Part shown: positions 43,657 to 51,887 of the stretch, piece by piece
Layout of the letters: each line of letters begins with the position of its first letter
Numbering within the stretch: the stretch's first letter is position 1
Position numbers and translations under genes: made by a program
The notes under the pieces: generated by a model
What the model was told of the DNA's origin: nothing
What the model saw: the letters and a program-made list of their open reading frames with translations, nothing else
Databases searched by the model: none
Assembly (NCBI RefSeq): GCF_000741715.1
Contig: NZ_JGZN01000008.1
Coordinates: forward strand, 62,001 to 126,000
Source of the DNA: Bifidobacterium saguini DSM 23967
Lineage (GTDB): Bacteria; Actinomycetota; Actinomycetes; Actinomycetales; Bifidobacteriaceae
DNA: 64,000 bases
Reading direction: 5' to 3'

Positions 43657-45798
43657 CTAGCGAGCCAGGGCACAGCACTCCTTCAAATGCTGTTGCAGTC
43701 CCTCATCAACCGCAAACAGGTACAAGCCATGCACTCCACGCTTAAGGAGAACATTCAGTTCATGCTTAATGTTCTCTTCAGAATAGTTTGTCTCCAAATC
43801 CTTACGTTTGTTGGTTGCTAAATAATTGTGGCTCTTTTGAGGATTGAAGAGAATTTTTCCGTTTCGATATTGCACTGAAGGGCCAATGATTACTCCAGCG
43901 TAATTCAGATCAAAACCTTGGATGGTGAAGGTGGAACCAATTTCATCGATGGTATATTCCTTTTCCGCCCATGCCAAATCCTTATCGATAGACTTTGGGG
44001 CGGGATCGGTCAATTGATAGTTCCAAGGCTTGCAGAAACGACTTTGATCCGTATCGCCCAAAATATACCCTTTATCGTCACCATTATTAAGGCCCATATG
44101 CCAGTGTCCTGAGTCATCACAATGCATCATCACATTCCAGTATCCATTGGGATCATCGTCATTGGCAGATGAGGAATATTTCCAATCATATGTAGCGAGC
44201 ACACGGGATAATCCGGAACCATTCCATCCACCAGCAGTAAGTTGCGATTTCTCCTTTATCGCTTCAAAGAGCGCAACAGGGGAATCGAACACCTTAATGT
44301 CATAAGGCCGGCTATCGGGACCGCAGTTTGCATGGTCTTGCGGAATCGGCCCAAAATCCTTTCCTTCAGCAAACCGATTAATCCAATCGACAATTTCTTG
44401 ACTTGCCGCAATGCGGAACTGGTCCCTCAACTGAATATGAGCAACATCGATAGGCATGGATGGCAGCCCGTCTTCTTCACCTAAACAAACAGTATTGAAA
44501 TCACCGATTTTCCCGACACTCTGAGCGCTTTCCTCATTCATCGCCTTATTAATTTCCTTTGGGAACAACCGTTCAAGAGCAGACGAATGCCATTGCTGCC
44601 GCGCCTGAAGTATTTGTTCCGGATCGAATACCGCGATGACCATACGCGCGCGTCGGAGAATATCATAAAGTTGGTTCTTGCCTGAGTAGCCCTGAGTACC
44701 TTGCGTCGTAAGAAGATGGGCCTCGTCGATAAGCACAATATCTGCTTCACCTTTCGGCTTATCGGGGATGCCTCGCCCATGACCATTCGTTTCACTAAAA
44801 CGATTGATGAACTGACTAGGCAGCATCACCACTTCGTTTGATTTCTTCTGCAATCCAAGCTTTACAGCAATTTGGTTGTAAACGTGTACCTGCTCCTTGT
44901 GATTGACCAGAAGATATGTGGAGAGACTATTCTTCCGCCAAGAATTCAATGTTGGCTGTTCTTCATCTTCGGAATATGTATCACCCTGAATACCAATTTC
45001 CGTAGCAATACGGTAAAACAGGTGGCTCAACAGCACGGTCTTCCCTGTTCCGGCAGCACCCTGGACAAAAATAAGCTTGGAATTCTTTACCGAATCAGCA
45101 TCATGCTGGCGTGCCATGAATAATGCATCAAGTTGTGCAAGAATCTCCTCTTCAGCATCGATTTGGTGAGAACTGAGACGATGGAAAGGCGAGGCTTTGA
45201 ATAATGCCGAATCACGGATGATTTCCTCTGTTGGAAAAAGTTCAGGATCATCCTGATGCAATCCCAGCCATATTTTGGAAAAAATATTGTCGAACTGATC
45301 AGATGTGTAATATTTTCCCTGCGCATTCGTACGTCGATTATTGAGTCTCTTGACTGACTCAGTACTCGACATGTAATGCATAAGACGATTTTCAACATCT
45401 AGGGTTAAAGACTTGTTGAACATCGGATGCGCAATCACATACTGCTCGAACGCATCAACATCCTTGTCAACTGCTTCAGCAACTTCCCGCCAATCATCCC
45501 GTTTCCGAGAATCCTGCGCGAGGTGTTCTAATGTTCTATGCCGTATATCATTTGTTTCACCGATATATGCCGTATATTCTTTTTTGCTGGAATACCGGTT
45601 CTTTCCTTCCGAATACACGATGTATACCGTTGGATACGACAGAATGTAAGACATGATTTCTTCCAAGTTAGAACCGTACCCAATCATGTCCTTTAAAGGG
45701 CTATGAGAACGTTTGTTCAACGCATCTTCGAAATCTTCTTCCGCATATTTACCATACGGAAGTTTGATGATGGTCGGTTTCAAATGTTCAATGCCCAT
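43657..45798 (-). CDS. GIY-YIG nuclease fused to DUF2075 helicase-like ATPase
   Basis: A 713-residue fusion. Residues about 56-140 form a GIY-YIG nuclease domain (TVYIVYSE, then TAYIGETNDIRHRTLEHL with the conserved Arg, and the Glu in DVENRLMHYM). Residues about 240-713 form a DUF2075 superfamily-1-like ATPase (Walker A GAAGTGKT at 247-254, Walker B VLIDEAHLL with DEAH at 358-361, and the late motif FTIQGFDLNYAGVIIG). DUF2075 proteins are often found in defence islands. The gene is markedly A/T-rich. Divergent 59 bp away is a MazG-like pyrophosphohydrolase. A role in anti-phage defence is inferred. Confidence 0.85.
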   Translation of the reverse strand: MGIEHLKPTIIKLPYGKYAEEDFEDALNKRSHSPLKDMIGYGSNLEEIMSYILSYPTVYIVYSEGKNRYSSKKEYTAYIGETNDIRHRTLEHLAQDSRKRDDWREVAEAVDKDVDAFEQYVIAHPMFNKSLTLDVENRLMHYMSSTESVKRLNNRRTNAQGKYYTSDQFDNIFSKIWLGLHQDDPELFPTEEIIRDSALFKASPFHRLSSHQIDAEEEILAQLDALFMARQHDADSVKNSKLIFVQGAAGTGKTVLLSHLFYRIATEIGIQGDTYSEDEEQPTLNSWRKNSLSTYLLVNHKEQVHVYNQIAVKLGLQKKSNEVVMLPSQFINRFSETNGHGRGIPDKPKGEADIVLIDEAHLLTTQGTQGYSGKNQLYDILRRARMVIAVFDPEQILQARQQWHSSALERLFPKEINKAMNEESAQSVGKIGDFNTVCLGEEDGLPSMPIDVAHIQLRDQFRIAASQEIVDWINRFAEGKDFGPIPQDHANCGPDSRPYDIKVFDSPVALFEAIKEKSQLTAGGWNGSGLSRVLATYDWKYSSSANDDDPNGYWNVMMHCDDSGHWHMGLNNGDDKGYILGDTDQSRFCKPWNYQLTDPAPKSIDKDLAWAEKEYTIDEIGSTFTIQGFDLNYAGVIIGPSVQYRNGKILFNPQKSHNYLATNKRKDLETNYSEENIKHELNVLLKRGVHGLYLFAVDEGLQQHLKECCALAR

Positions 45799-45803
45799 AT
45801 ATA

Positions 45804-45816
45804 CATTATGTACATC
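45804..45816. promoter_or_regulatory. palindrome between divergent DUF2075 and MazG genes
   Basis: TACAT-T-ATGTA, a perfect 11-bp palindrome within the 59-bp divergent region, 7-20 bp before the DUF2075 start codon. It could be a shared operator or simply an A/T-rich promoter element. No clear Shine-Dalgarno precedes the DUF2075 ATG. Confidence 0.35.
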
Positions 45817-45857
45817 GTCGTCAAAGTCCGCGTTAACGACATCCAGCAGGTTCTAGA

Positions 45858-46238
45858 ATGACAGATATGATTAGCGACAGCACTATCCAGGCGATACATA
45901 AGTTCACAGAAGAACGTAATTGGGGACAGTTTCATACACCGGCCAATTTAGCGAAATCCATTTGCATTGAGGCAGCGGAACTATTGGAGTATTATCAATG
46001 GGTTCCGGAAGCCCCTGCCGCGGATGCGGAACACGCTCAAGAAGAATTGGCCGACGTACTCACATACTGCATTATGATGGCCGACGCACTCGGTGTTGAT
46101 ATGGATAACATCATCATGAATAAATTAGCTAAAACAAAGCGCAAATATCCATCCGAAGCCGTTCGCAATAATTTCAATGAATATGAAACTAGACATCTCA
46201 ATGCAAGATCGGACAGCAAAGAAGCTATTAAAGAATAA
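45858..46238 (+). CDS. MazG-like nucleotide pyrophosphohydrolase
   Basis: A 126-residue all-alpha NTP pyrophosphohydrolase (MazG/RS21-C6 type). The metal-binding ExxE is in ICIEAAELLEYYQW and the ExxD is in EELADVLTYCIMMADAL. It hydrolyses (d)NTPs to monophosphates. The local context, divergent from a GIY-YIG/DUF2075 protein and similarly A/T-rich, suggests joint function, perhaps nucleotide depletion during infection (inference). The start at 45858 has a weak AGCAGG upstream. The esterase gene starts 19 bp after its stop. Confidence 0.88.
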   Translation: MTDMISDSTIQAIHKFTEERNWGQFHTPANLAKSICIEAAELLEYYQWVPEAPAADAEHAQEELADVLTYCIMMADALGVDMDNIIMNKLAKTKRKYPSEAVRNNFNEYETRHLNARSDSKEAIKE

Positions 46239-46257
46239 TTGCAATAGGAGCACTACC

Positions 46258-46890
46258 ATGCGACTTCAGATGAATGGGAAAATCAGCGTACGCATTGATG
46301 GGCCTATAGACAATGCTCCTCCGTTGTTCTTGATGTTCCACGGGTATGGGAACGACGAGAGTGAAATGGTGCGCATCATTGACGCGGTGTATGCAGGTAC
46401 CAGCGAGCAGCCCGATTATCTGTCGTTCCGCGGCACCTATTCAAGGCCATATATGGGCGGGCATTACTGGTATCCGGATGGATGCGGCGTGGATGAACGA
46501 CAGCGCGAATGCACAGCGGTTGGCGAAGCGTTGACGCAATTGATTGACGCACCGGTTTTCCGGAATCGACGCAAGGTGCTTATCGGATTCTCACAAGGCG
46601 GCTATCTCTCGTACCGTCTCGTCAAGTCACACCCGTACCTATTCGACGCAGCGATATTGCTCAGCCCATCATTTCAAGGCGAAATAGGAGCGCGGCTCCC
46701 GGATTCCTACACCCGATTCTTCCTAGCGTATGGTTCGTTGGACAGTACCATTCCACTTCAGGATCAAATCAACGCGCGCAAGGTACTGGAATCCAGTAGA
46801 GATTTCGTTCACCATGAATACCCAAGCATGACCCACGCCATCTGCGATAAGGAAATTGCCGATATTCGCGACTTCATCAACAATCTATAA
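46258..46890 (+). CDS. alpha/beta hydrolase (carboxylesterase/phospholipase type)
   Basis: A 210-residue esterase. The oxyanion-side motif is MFHGYGNDE (about 26-34). The nucleophile elbow is IGFSQGGYLS, an Asp is probably in YGSLDSTIP and the catalytic His is in SMTHAICD. No signal peptide. The ATG at 46258 follows AGGAG at 8 bp; the frame extends upstream but homology starts here. It may be co-transcribed with the MazG-like gene. Confidence 0.87.
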   Translation: MRLQMNGKISVRIDGPIDNAPPLFLMFHGYGNDESEMVRIIDAVYAGTSEQPDYLSFRGTYSRPYMGGHYWYPDGCGVDERQRECTAVGEALTQLIDAPVFRNRRKVLIGFSQGGYLSYRLVKSHPYLFDAAILLSPSFQGEIGARLPDSYTRFFLAYGSLDSTIPLQDQINARKVLESSRDFVHHEYPSMTHAICDKEIADIRDFINNL

Positions 46891-46898
46891 CAACACAA

Positions 46899-46936
46899 TG
46901 CGGTGGCATCGTATTTATCTGCAAGATGCCACCGCA
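46899..46936. terminator. bidirectional hairpin terminator between esterase and tenA
   Basis: A 12-bp perfect stem, TGCGGTGGCATC (46899-46910) with GATGCCACCGCA (46925-46936), between convergent genes. U-tracts on both sides are modest. Confidence 0.75.
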
Positions 46937-46967
46937 CTCTAATCAATATTTTGACTTTGCCTGTGCT

Positions 46968-47705
46968 TTAGCGCACGTCCCATTCGGGCTTCCAGGAATA
47001 TTGCATGTCGTAGGCGGAGGCCCAGAACATGTATTCGTTCTCCACTCCGACCACAAAGATGTCCTCAAGCTCCTGCTTGCGCTCCTCGCTCAGGCCCTCA
47101 ACGAGTTCTTCAATATGCGCAATCAGCCATGCCGAGGAGCTCCAGAACTCTTCGGTCTTATACATGTCAACCCAGCTCTTGTACGGGTTGCCTTCGAGCG
47201 AGTCAGCAAACTCGGCAGCAAGACGCTGGCCGTAATCGGCGTACACCCACGCGCACGGTAGTACAGCCACGAGAATATCAACGAGAGGGTTGCCGTAGGC
47301 GATGGAAAGAATGTTCGACGTGTAGGCACGAGCGAATGCGGACTGGCGCACATTATTCATCTCGTCGGCGCTGATGCCATAGCTGGCCATGTACTTGCGG
47401 TGCATGGCGGATTCCACGTTGAAGATCGCGTTCTGCACGTTGGCCATGAATCGCATGATTTCAGGATCTTGCGTCTTGGTGAGTGCGAGCGCATGCACTT
47501 TGGCGTAATCGTTCAGATAACGGTAGTCCTGCAACAGGTAGAATGCGAATTTTTCGCGGGCCAGTGTACCATTGCCGAGTTCGCGCAGGAATGGCTGGTT
47601 GTAGCCTTCCTCCCACACATGATTGGCGGCCTGGCGCAGACGCTCGGCGAATGGCGGCAGATGATCGAGCGTAATCGGGCCGAATTGGGCGGCATCGAAT
47701 GCCAT
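46968..47705 (-). CDS. tenA: TenA-family thiaminase II / aminopyrimidine aminohydrolase
   Basis: A 245-residue TenA. Family signatures are the FYLLQDYRYLNDYAKV helix (Asp/Tyr of the pyrimidine site), the catalytic Cys in VLPCAWVYADYG and a Glu in VENEYMFW. It hydrolyses aminopyrimidines from degraded thiamin for salvage. The ATG at 47705 follows GAAGGGAG, which is at the same time the 3' strand of the TPP riboswitch, supporting both the start and the function. The gene stands alone. Confidence 0.92.
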   Translation of the reverse strand: MAFDAAQFGPITLDHLPPFAERLRQAANHVWEEGYNQPFLRELGNGTLAREKFAFYLLQDYRYLNDYAKVHALALTKTQDPEIMRFMANVQNAIFNVESAMHRKYMASYGISADEMNNVRQSAFARAYTSNILSIAYGNPLVDILVAVLPCAWVYADYGQRLAAEFADSLEGNPYKSWVDMYKTEEFWSSSAWLIAHIEELVEGLSEERKQELEDIFVVGVENEYMFWASAYDMQYSWKPEWDVR

Positions 47706-47710
47706 AATTG

Positions 47711-47810
47711 CTCCCTTCGATGGTGTTGACCAACAGGTTCCAAGGGTCAGGCGTCTCGCCTTTCTCAACCCGGTACTTCACCTTCCGCCAGTTCGCCAGA
47801 ACGTGAACGC
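47711..47810 (-). promoter_or_regulatory. TPP riboswitch (THI element) upstream of tenA
   Basis: The minus strand carries the THI-box signatures in order: TGAGA, a short helix (GGCGAGACGCC), GACCCTTGGAACCTG, a GGTCAACACC helix and CGAAGGGAG. The last overlaps the tenA Shine-Dalgarno, so ligand binding would hide the ribosome binding site. A TATAAT at 47835-47840 on the same strand is a plausible -10 for the leader. The 5' P1/P2 strand is less well matched. Confidence 0.75.
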
Positions 47811-48000
47811 ATCGAGTTCCCCTGCAACGGCCTCATTATACGGGGTCAGGACTGTTTGCAACAGCCCGTCCACAGCCCGCGTAATGCAATAATCCTCGAA
47901 ATCGCCTCACTATAGTGGACACTGAAGTAACCGATTACATGCCGATTGAATGCGCATACAGCGGCGCAAACATCGACGAACTATAACAAAGGAGTTCAGT

Positions 48001-48855
48001 ATGGCACTGATGGAACCGCCTGCGATTCCTGTTCGCAAGGCGCATGATGGTCTGGAGCTGCCGGCCATTGGTTTCGGCACTTATAAGGTCAATGGTTTCA
48101 CGGGTGCTGAGGCTATCAAGTCTGCGCTTGAGGTCGGCTACCGTCTGATTGATTCAGCATTCAACTATGAGAATGAGGGCATCGTCGGTAAGGCGATTCG
48201 CGAATCCGAAGTGCCGCGCGAGGATATCATCGTGGCATCAAAACTGCCGGGCCGTCATCATCAGTATGATCAGGCCCGCGTGACCATTGAGGAATCCGTG
48301 GCTCGCATGGGTTTGGATTACATCGACCTGTATCTGATTCACTGGCCGAACCCGTCCCAGGGCCAGTTCGTGGAAGCATGGCAGGCACTGGTCGATGCGC
48401 AAAAGCAAGGCATTGTGAAGCATATTGGCGTGAGCAATTTCCTGCCCGGTCATATCGACTTGCTGATTCGTGCCACCGGCGTGACTCCGGCCGTGAATCA
48501 GGTCGAATTGCATCCGTTCTTCCAGCAGAACGAGCAGCGTGCCTACGATGACGCGCATGGCATTATCACCGAGGCATGGAGCCCACTTGGCCGCGCCAAC
48601 CAGATGCTCAAGGATCCGACCATCGTGCGTATCGCTGAAAAGCATGGTGTCTCCCCTGTGGCCGCAATTTTGCGCTGGCATCTGCAGTTGGGTGATGTGG
48701 CAATTCCGAAGTCGATGCATGCCGAGCGTCAGCGCGCAAACCTTGAGCTGACCGGTTTCGAGCTGGATGAGCAGGATATGCAAGACATCGCCGCAATGGA
48801 TAATCCGGAGGGTTACACCTTCGGTCAGAATCCACATTGGCATGAGGAAGACTGA
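48001..48855 (+). CDS. aldo/keto reductase
   Basis: A 284-residue AKR of the DkgA-like group. The N-terminal ELPAIGFGTYKV, the active-site tetrad region (Asp in LIDSAFNYENE with Tyr, Lys in VASKLPGRHH, and HWPNP in place of the usual HWP), NQVELHPFFQQ, and the NADPH site (AIPKSMHAERQRANLE) are visible. AAAGGAG precedes the ATG at 48001. It reduces carbonyl compounds; the natural substrate is unknown. Confidence 0.92.
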   Translation: MALMEPPAIPVRKAHDGLELPAIGFGTYKVNGFTGAEAIKSALEVGYRLIDSAFNYENEGIVGKAIRESEVPREDIIVASKLPGRHHQYDQARVTIEESVARMGLDYIDLYLIHWPNPSQGQFVEAWQALVDAQKQGIVKHIGVSNFLPGHIDLLIRATGVTPAVNQVELHPFFQQNEQRAYDDAHGIITEAWSPLGRANQMLKDPTIVRIAEKHGVSPVAAILRWHLQLGDVAIPKSMHAERQRANLELTGFELDEQDMQDIAAMDNPEGYTFGQNPHWHEED

Positions 48856-48928
48856 CCTCCTGCAGTGACTGTGGTGCACAGCTTCACATACTGTTCACTA
48901 CATAAATGTTAACTTCCTGAACTTTTAC

Positions 48929-48971
48929 GCGAGCCTATCGCAGATAACCCGATTATCTGTGATAGGCTCGC
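48929..48971. repeat. long hairpin between aldo/keto reductase and SDR genes
   Basis: A 19-bp stem (48929-48947 with 48953-48971, one G-U) around a 5-base loop, beginning GCGAGCCTATCG. There is no following U-tract, and it ends 50 bp before the SDR start. It is either a terminator-like or stability structure for the reductase transcript or a leader structure for the SDR gene. Confidence 0.7.
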
Positions 48972-49021
48972 TGACGTTGATGGCAACAATGACGCCGCCA
49001 CCGAATAGAACGGAGAACATT

Positions 49022-49873
49022 ATGACCGACGCATCCGTCTTCGATCAGTACCCGCTTGATCAATGGAAAGAACCATCCCACCGCATCATGGACCGCTTCT
49101 CGCTTGCTGGCAAGAAAGGATTCGTGACCGGAGGCGCGGGCGGACTCGGCCGCAATGTGGCCGCTGCCTGGGCCGAAGCCGGTGCCGATGTGGCAATTGT
49201 TGATTTGCCGCGCACCAAGGAAACGCTTGAGCCGCTCGCTCAAGAACTGTCTGAGCGTTATGGTGTGAAGGTCGTGCCGCTCTACTGCGATGTGTCCGAC
49301 AAAGCACAGGTCGATGCGCTGAAGACCTCGCTGGTTGACGCGCTTGGCACCGTAGATGTGGCGTTCATCAATGCCGGTGTGAATGTGCCCGGCGATGATG
49401 CTGACGAGCCATACGAAGTTTGGCAGAAAACCATCGATATCAATCTGACTGGCGCTTACCTGACCGCACAGATTGCCCAGCACATCATGCGCGAGCACAA
49501 TCACGGTGGCTCTCTGGTGTTCACCTCGTCATTGTCTGCGCATAATGCGAACTTCATCGCCGGCGGTCCTTCCCCAGTGGCCGCTTACGGTGCCTCCAAA
49601 GCCGGTATCTATGAATATGCGCGCTATCTTGCGGCCGCATTGGCACCGTATGGCATTCGCTCGAACGCCGTCTCCCCCGGCTACGTGTGGTCTGGTATTT
49701 TCGAAGGCCGTATCGTTCCCGAAGCACACGATATGATGACCGCTCCTGTGCCGATGCGACGCTTCGGCACGAATGAGGAAATCGCCACCGCAGTGCTGTT
49801 CCTCGCCAGCGACGCATCCTCGTATGTCACCGGCACGAATCTGCAGGTAGATGGCGGCTATTCCGTGTACTAA
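49022..49873 (+). CDS. short-chain dehydrogenase/reductase (SDR), second
   Basis: A 283-residue classical SDR with an N-terminal extension of about 30 residues before the Rossmann fold. Motifs are TGGAGGLGRN (cofactor), VDLP with the acidic Asp (NAD preference), NAGVN, SSLSAHN with Ser, YGASKAG (YxxxK) and the C-terminal SYVTGTNLQVDGGYSVY typical of sugar-alcohol or gluconate-type dehydrogenases. The start at 49022 follows CGGAG at 7 bp. A terminator follows. The substrate is not predictable. Confidence 0.9.
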   Translation: MTDASVFDQYPLDQWKEPSHRIMDRFSLAGKKGFVTGGAGGLGRNVAAAWAEAGADVAIVDLPRTKETLEPLAQELSERYGVKVVPLYCDVSDKAQVDALKTSLVDALGTVDVAFINAGVNVPGDDADEPYEVWQKTIDINLTGAYLTAQIAQHIMREHNHGGSLVFTSSLSAHNANFIAGGPSPVAAYGASKAGIYEYARYLAAALAPYGIRSNAVSPGYVWSGIFEGRIVPEAHDMMTAPVPMRRFGTNEEIATAVLFLASDASSYVTGTNLQVDGGYSVY

Positions 49874-49916
49874 CTTCCCTGCCGACTGATGCCACCTTTG
49901 TGACCTGTGGCTTTGA

Positions 49917-49970
49917 ACGGCTGTGCGTGCCTCATCGATACATTCGACGTTCCACGCGCAGCCGTTTTAT
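49917..49970 (+). terminator. terminator after the second SDR gene
   Basis: ACGGCTGTGCGTG (49917-49929) pairs with CACGCGCAGCCGT (49953-49965; one G-U), followed by TTTTATAT. The long loop of 23 bases is unusual. The rest of 49971-50121 shows nothing I can identify. Confidence 0.75.
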
Positions 49971-50121
49971 ATGCGCTGTTCTTCTTATTCCCAGCTTGAC
50001 CGACTTCGGTATTCGCACCATTTGCATTCCCTCGAACAGTAATGTTCTTAGCCTGCAGCGCTTTTACCCATCGCTCATCCATACACGTACCGCCTTGTCG
50101 TTCTATCGTTCAATAAACCGT

Positions 50122-50955
50122 CTATCGTAGTTGCGGATCGGCAAAACGACGATTGCGCAGGACCGGCAGCGCTCGCCGTGCTGCATCGAGAGCATTGCGA
50201 TCAAGATTAACGGTGATGAGTTCCGCGGCGCTGCTTCCGGCTTCGGCGAGCACTTCGCCAAGTGGGCTGATGATACGACTGCAACCGATGTTGCGACTGC
50301 TTACCTCGCTGCAAGCCAGCACATAGCACGTGTTCTCCACCGCCCGCGCAGCAGTCATCAGTTTCCAGTGATATTCCTTGAGCGAACCGCGTACCCATGC
50401 TGCTGACACCACTATTACATCAGCTCCGCGCACGGCCAGAGAGCGCGCGGTTTCAGGAAAACGCACGTCGTAGCAGGTCATGACACCGATTTTCCAACCA
50501 TCGATATCGATGATGGGCGGCAATGCCTCACCGGGTTTGACCACTGCGGACTCCTTGGCCGAGAACGCATCATACAAGTGCAGTTTGCGGTAAGCCGCCA
50601 TAATTTCGCCGTCACGAATCGCCAGGAACACGTTGGATACGCGGGCGTCTGCCGAATCTTCGGCTGGAGCGATATGAACCGTGCCCATCAACGTGATATT
50701 TCGTTTGGCACTTATGGCTTTGAGCTCGGAAACGAACGGTCCATCAATGGGTTGCGCATGAGTTGCCGCGAACGCATCATCATCACCATCGCGCGCGATT
50801 AGTCCTTCGGGAAGCGCTAGCAATCGCGCACCTTGGGCGGCTGCCTCGCCAGCGAATCCGTCAATGATCTCGAGATTGCGCTCTGGTCCCCGTGCCACAG
50901 TGAACTGCGCGATGGCTGCCGGCAGCTCCGCAGTGCACCATTGCTTTTCGCGCAT
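50122..50955 (-). CDS. carbon-nitrogen hydrolase (nitrilase superfamily)
   Basis: A 277-residue nitrilase-fold amidase. The catalytic Glu is in LLALPEGLIA, the Lys in AYRKLHLYD and the Cys in GVMTCYDVRFPE. These are the Nit1/YafV-like motifs, so an omega-amidase or deaminated-glutathione amidase role is plausible but unproven. The ATG at 50955 lies 2 bp after the Cof phosphatase stop, so the two are co-transcribed; an in-frame GTG at 50961 would overlap by 4 bp. Confidence 0.9.
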   Translation of the reverse strand: MREKQWCTAELPAAIAQFTVARGPERNLEIIDGFAGEAAAQGARLLALPEGLIARDGDDDAFAATHAQPIDGPFVSELKAISAKRNITLMGTVHIAPAEDSADARVSNVFLAIRDGEIMAAYRKLHLYDAFSAKESAVVKPGEALPPIIDIDGWKIGVMTCYDVRFPETARSLAVRGADVIVVSAAWVRGSLKEYHWKLMTAARAVENTCYVLACSEVSSRNIGCSRIISPLGEVLAEAGSSAAELITVNLDRNALDAARRALPVLRNRRFADPQLR

Positions 50956-50957
50956 TG

Positions 50958-51800
50958 TCACACCAGCCCGAGGGTGCGGAAGGCGTTGGCAAGGCCGTTA
51001 TCGTGGATATCAGTGGTCTGCAGATCGCAGAACTTCTCGATGTCATGGATAGCGTTGCCCATCGCCACAGACGTACCGGCGGCCTTCAGCATGGCAGTGT
51101 CGTTGTCCGAATCACCGATGGCAATCGTGTCTGCGATGGTGTAGCCAAGCGCATCGGCCACATTGCGCACGGCAGTACCCTTATCGATACCGTTGATCAG
51201 CAGTTCGCCATTGTTCGGAGAGATCTTGTCGTATGAGCCGTGCACAGTTTCGAACCAGGGCGACAAATCACGCTTGGTCTGTTCAAACGTCACATCCGGG
51301 TTCGGACCGGTGAAGTACGAGCCTTTGCTGACTTTGATGGTCTCGCCCAGCGTTGAGCCGAACGGCACTTCCACCTCGTCGATACGATGCCAGAACTTCG
51401 CAAACTCACCACGGTTGAATGCTTTGCCTTTGGACTCCAAATGGCGGCAGTATCCTTCGGAAATATACATGCCGTCCGCACCCTGCCATTGATAGCTTTC
51501 AATGTGGTGCAGCTTGAAGTATTCCATCGCCGCATCCACTGCCGCAGCCGGCACTAAGTGCTGGAACAGGATGGTATCGCCAACGTTCGCTTGCGCACCG
51601 GCTACGGACACCACGCCGTCGAAGCCCAGATTCAAAATACTGCGCTCGATTTTCGGCATAGAGCGACCGGTACAGATGAACAGCTTGTGCCCGTTGCGCT
51701 GCGCCTCATGGCAGGCCTCCTGCGCGGATTCGGGCACCACATGGTTCTCATCCGCCAAAGTCCCATCGATATCAATGAAAACGAGTTTGCTCGAAACCAT
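50958..51800 (-). CDS. Cof-type HAD phosphatase
   Basis: A 280-residue HAD-IIB phosphatase. Motif I is FIDIDGTLAD, motif II is FICTGRS (Thr), motif III contains Lys in GIDKGTAVR, and motif IV is IAIGDSDNDTAML. A cap domain lies at about 85-190. It dephosphorylates small sugar or nucleotide phosphates; the substrate is not predictable. AAGGGA precedes the ATG at 51800. Confidence 0.92.
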   Translation of the reverse strand: MVSSKLVFIDIDGTLADENHVVPESAQEACHEAQRNGHKLFICTGRSMPKIERSILNLGFDGVVSVAGAQANVGDTILFQHLVPAAAVDAAMEYFKLHHIESYQWQGADGMYISEGYCRHLESKGKAFNRGEFAKFWHRIDEVEVPFGSTLGETIKVSKGSYFTGPNPDVTFEQTKRDLSPWFETVHGSYDKISPNNGELLINGIDKGTAVRNVADALGYTIADTIAIGDSDNDTAMLKAAGTSVAMGNAIHDIEKFCDLQTTDIHDNGLANAFRTLGLV

Positions 51801-51887
51801 CAAAATGTCCCTTCATCGCATACCCAATCATCAAGGCTTGAATACACCAGTTTTTGTCTCTTGTTGTAATGCTCTTCAACAAGGCCC

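Noticed and set aside
43657-46238. Prophage or integrative element
   Set aside because: A/T-rich and defence-like, but no integrase, attachment duplication, tRNA or structural phage gene nearby.
49870-50130. Small open frames on both strands after the second SDR gene
   Set aside because: They span a terminator hairpin, lack ribosome binding sites and show no family features; possible gene remnant but not supportable.
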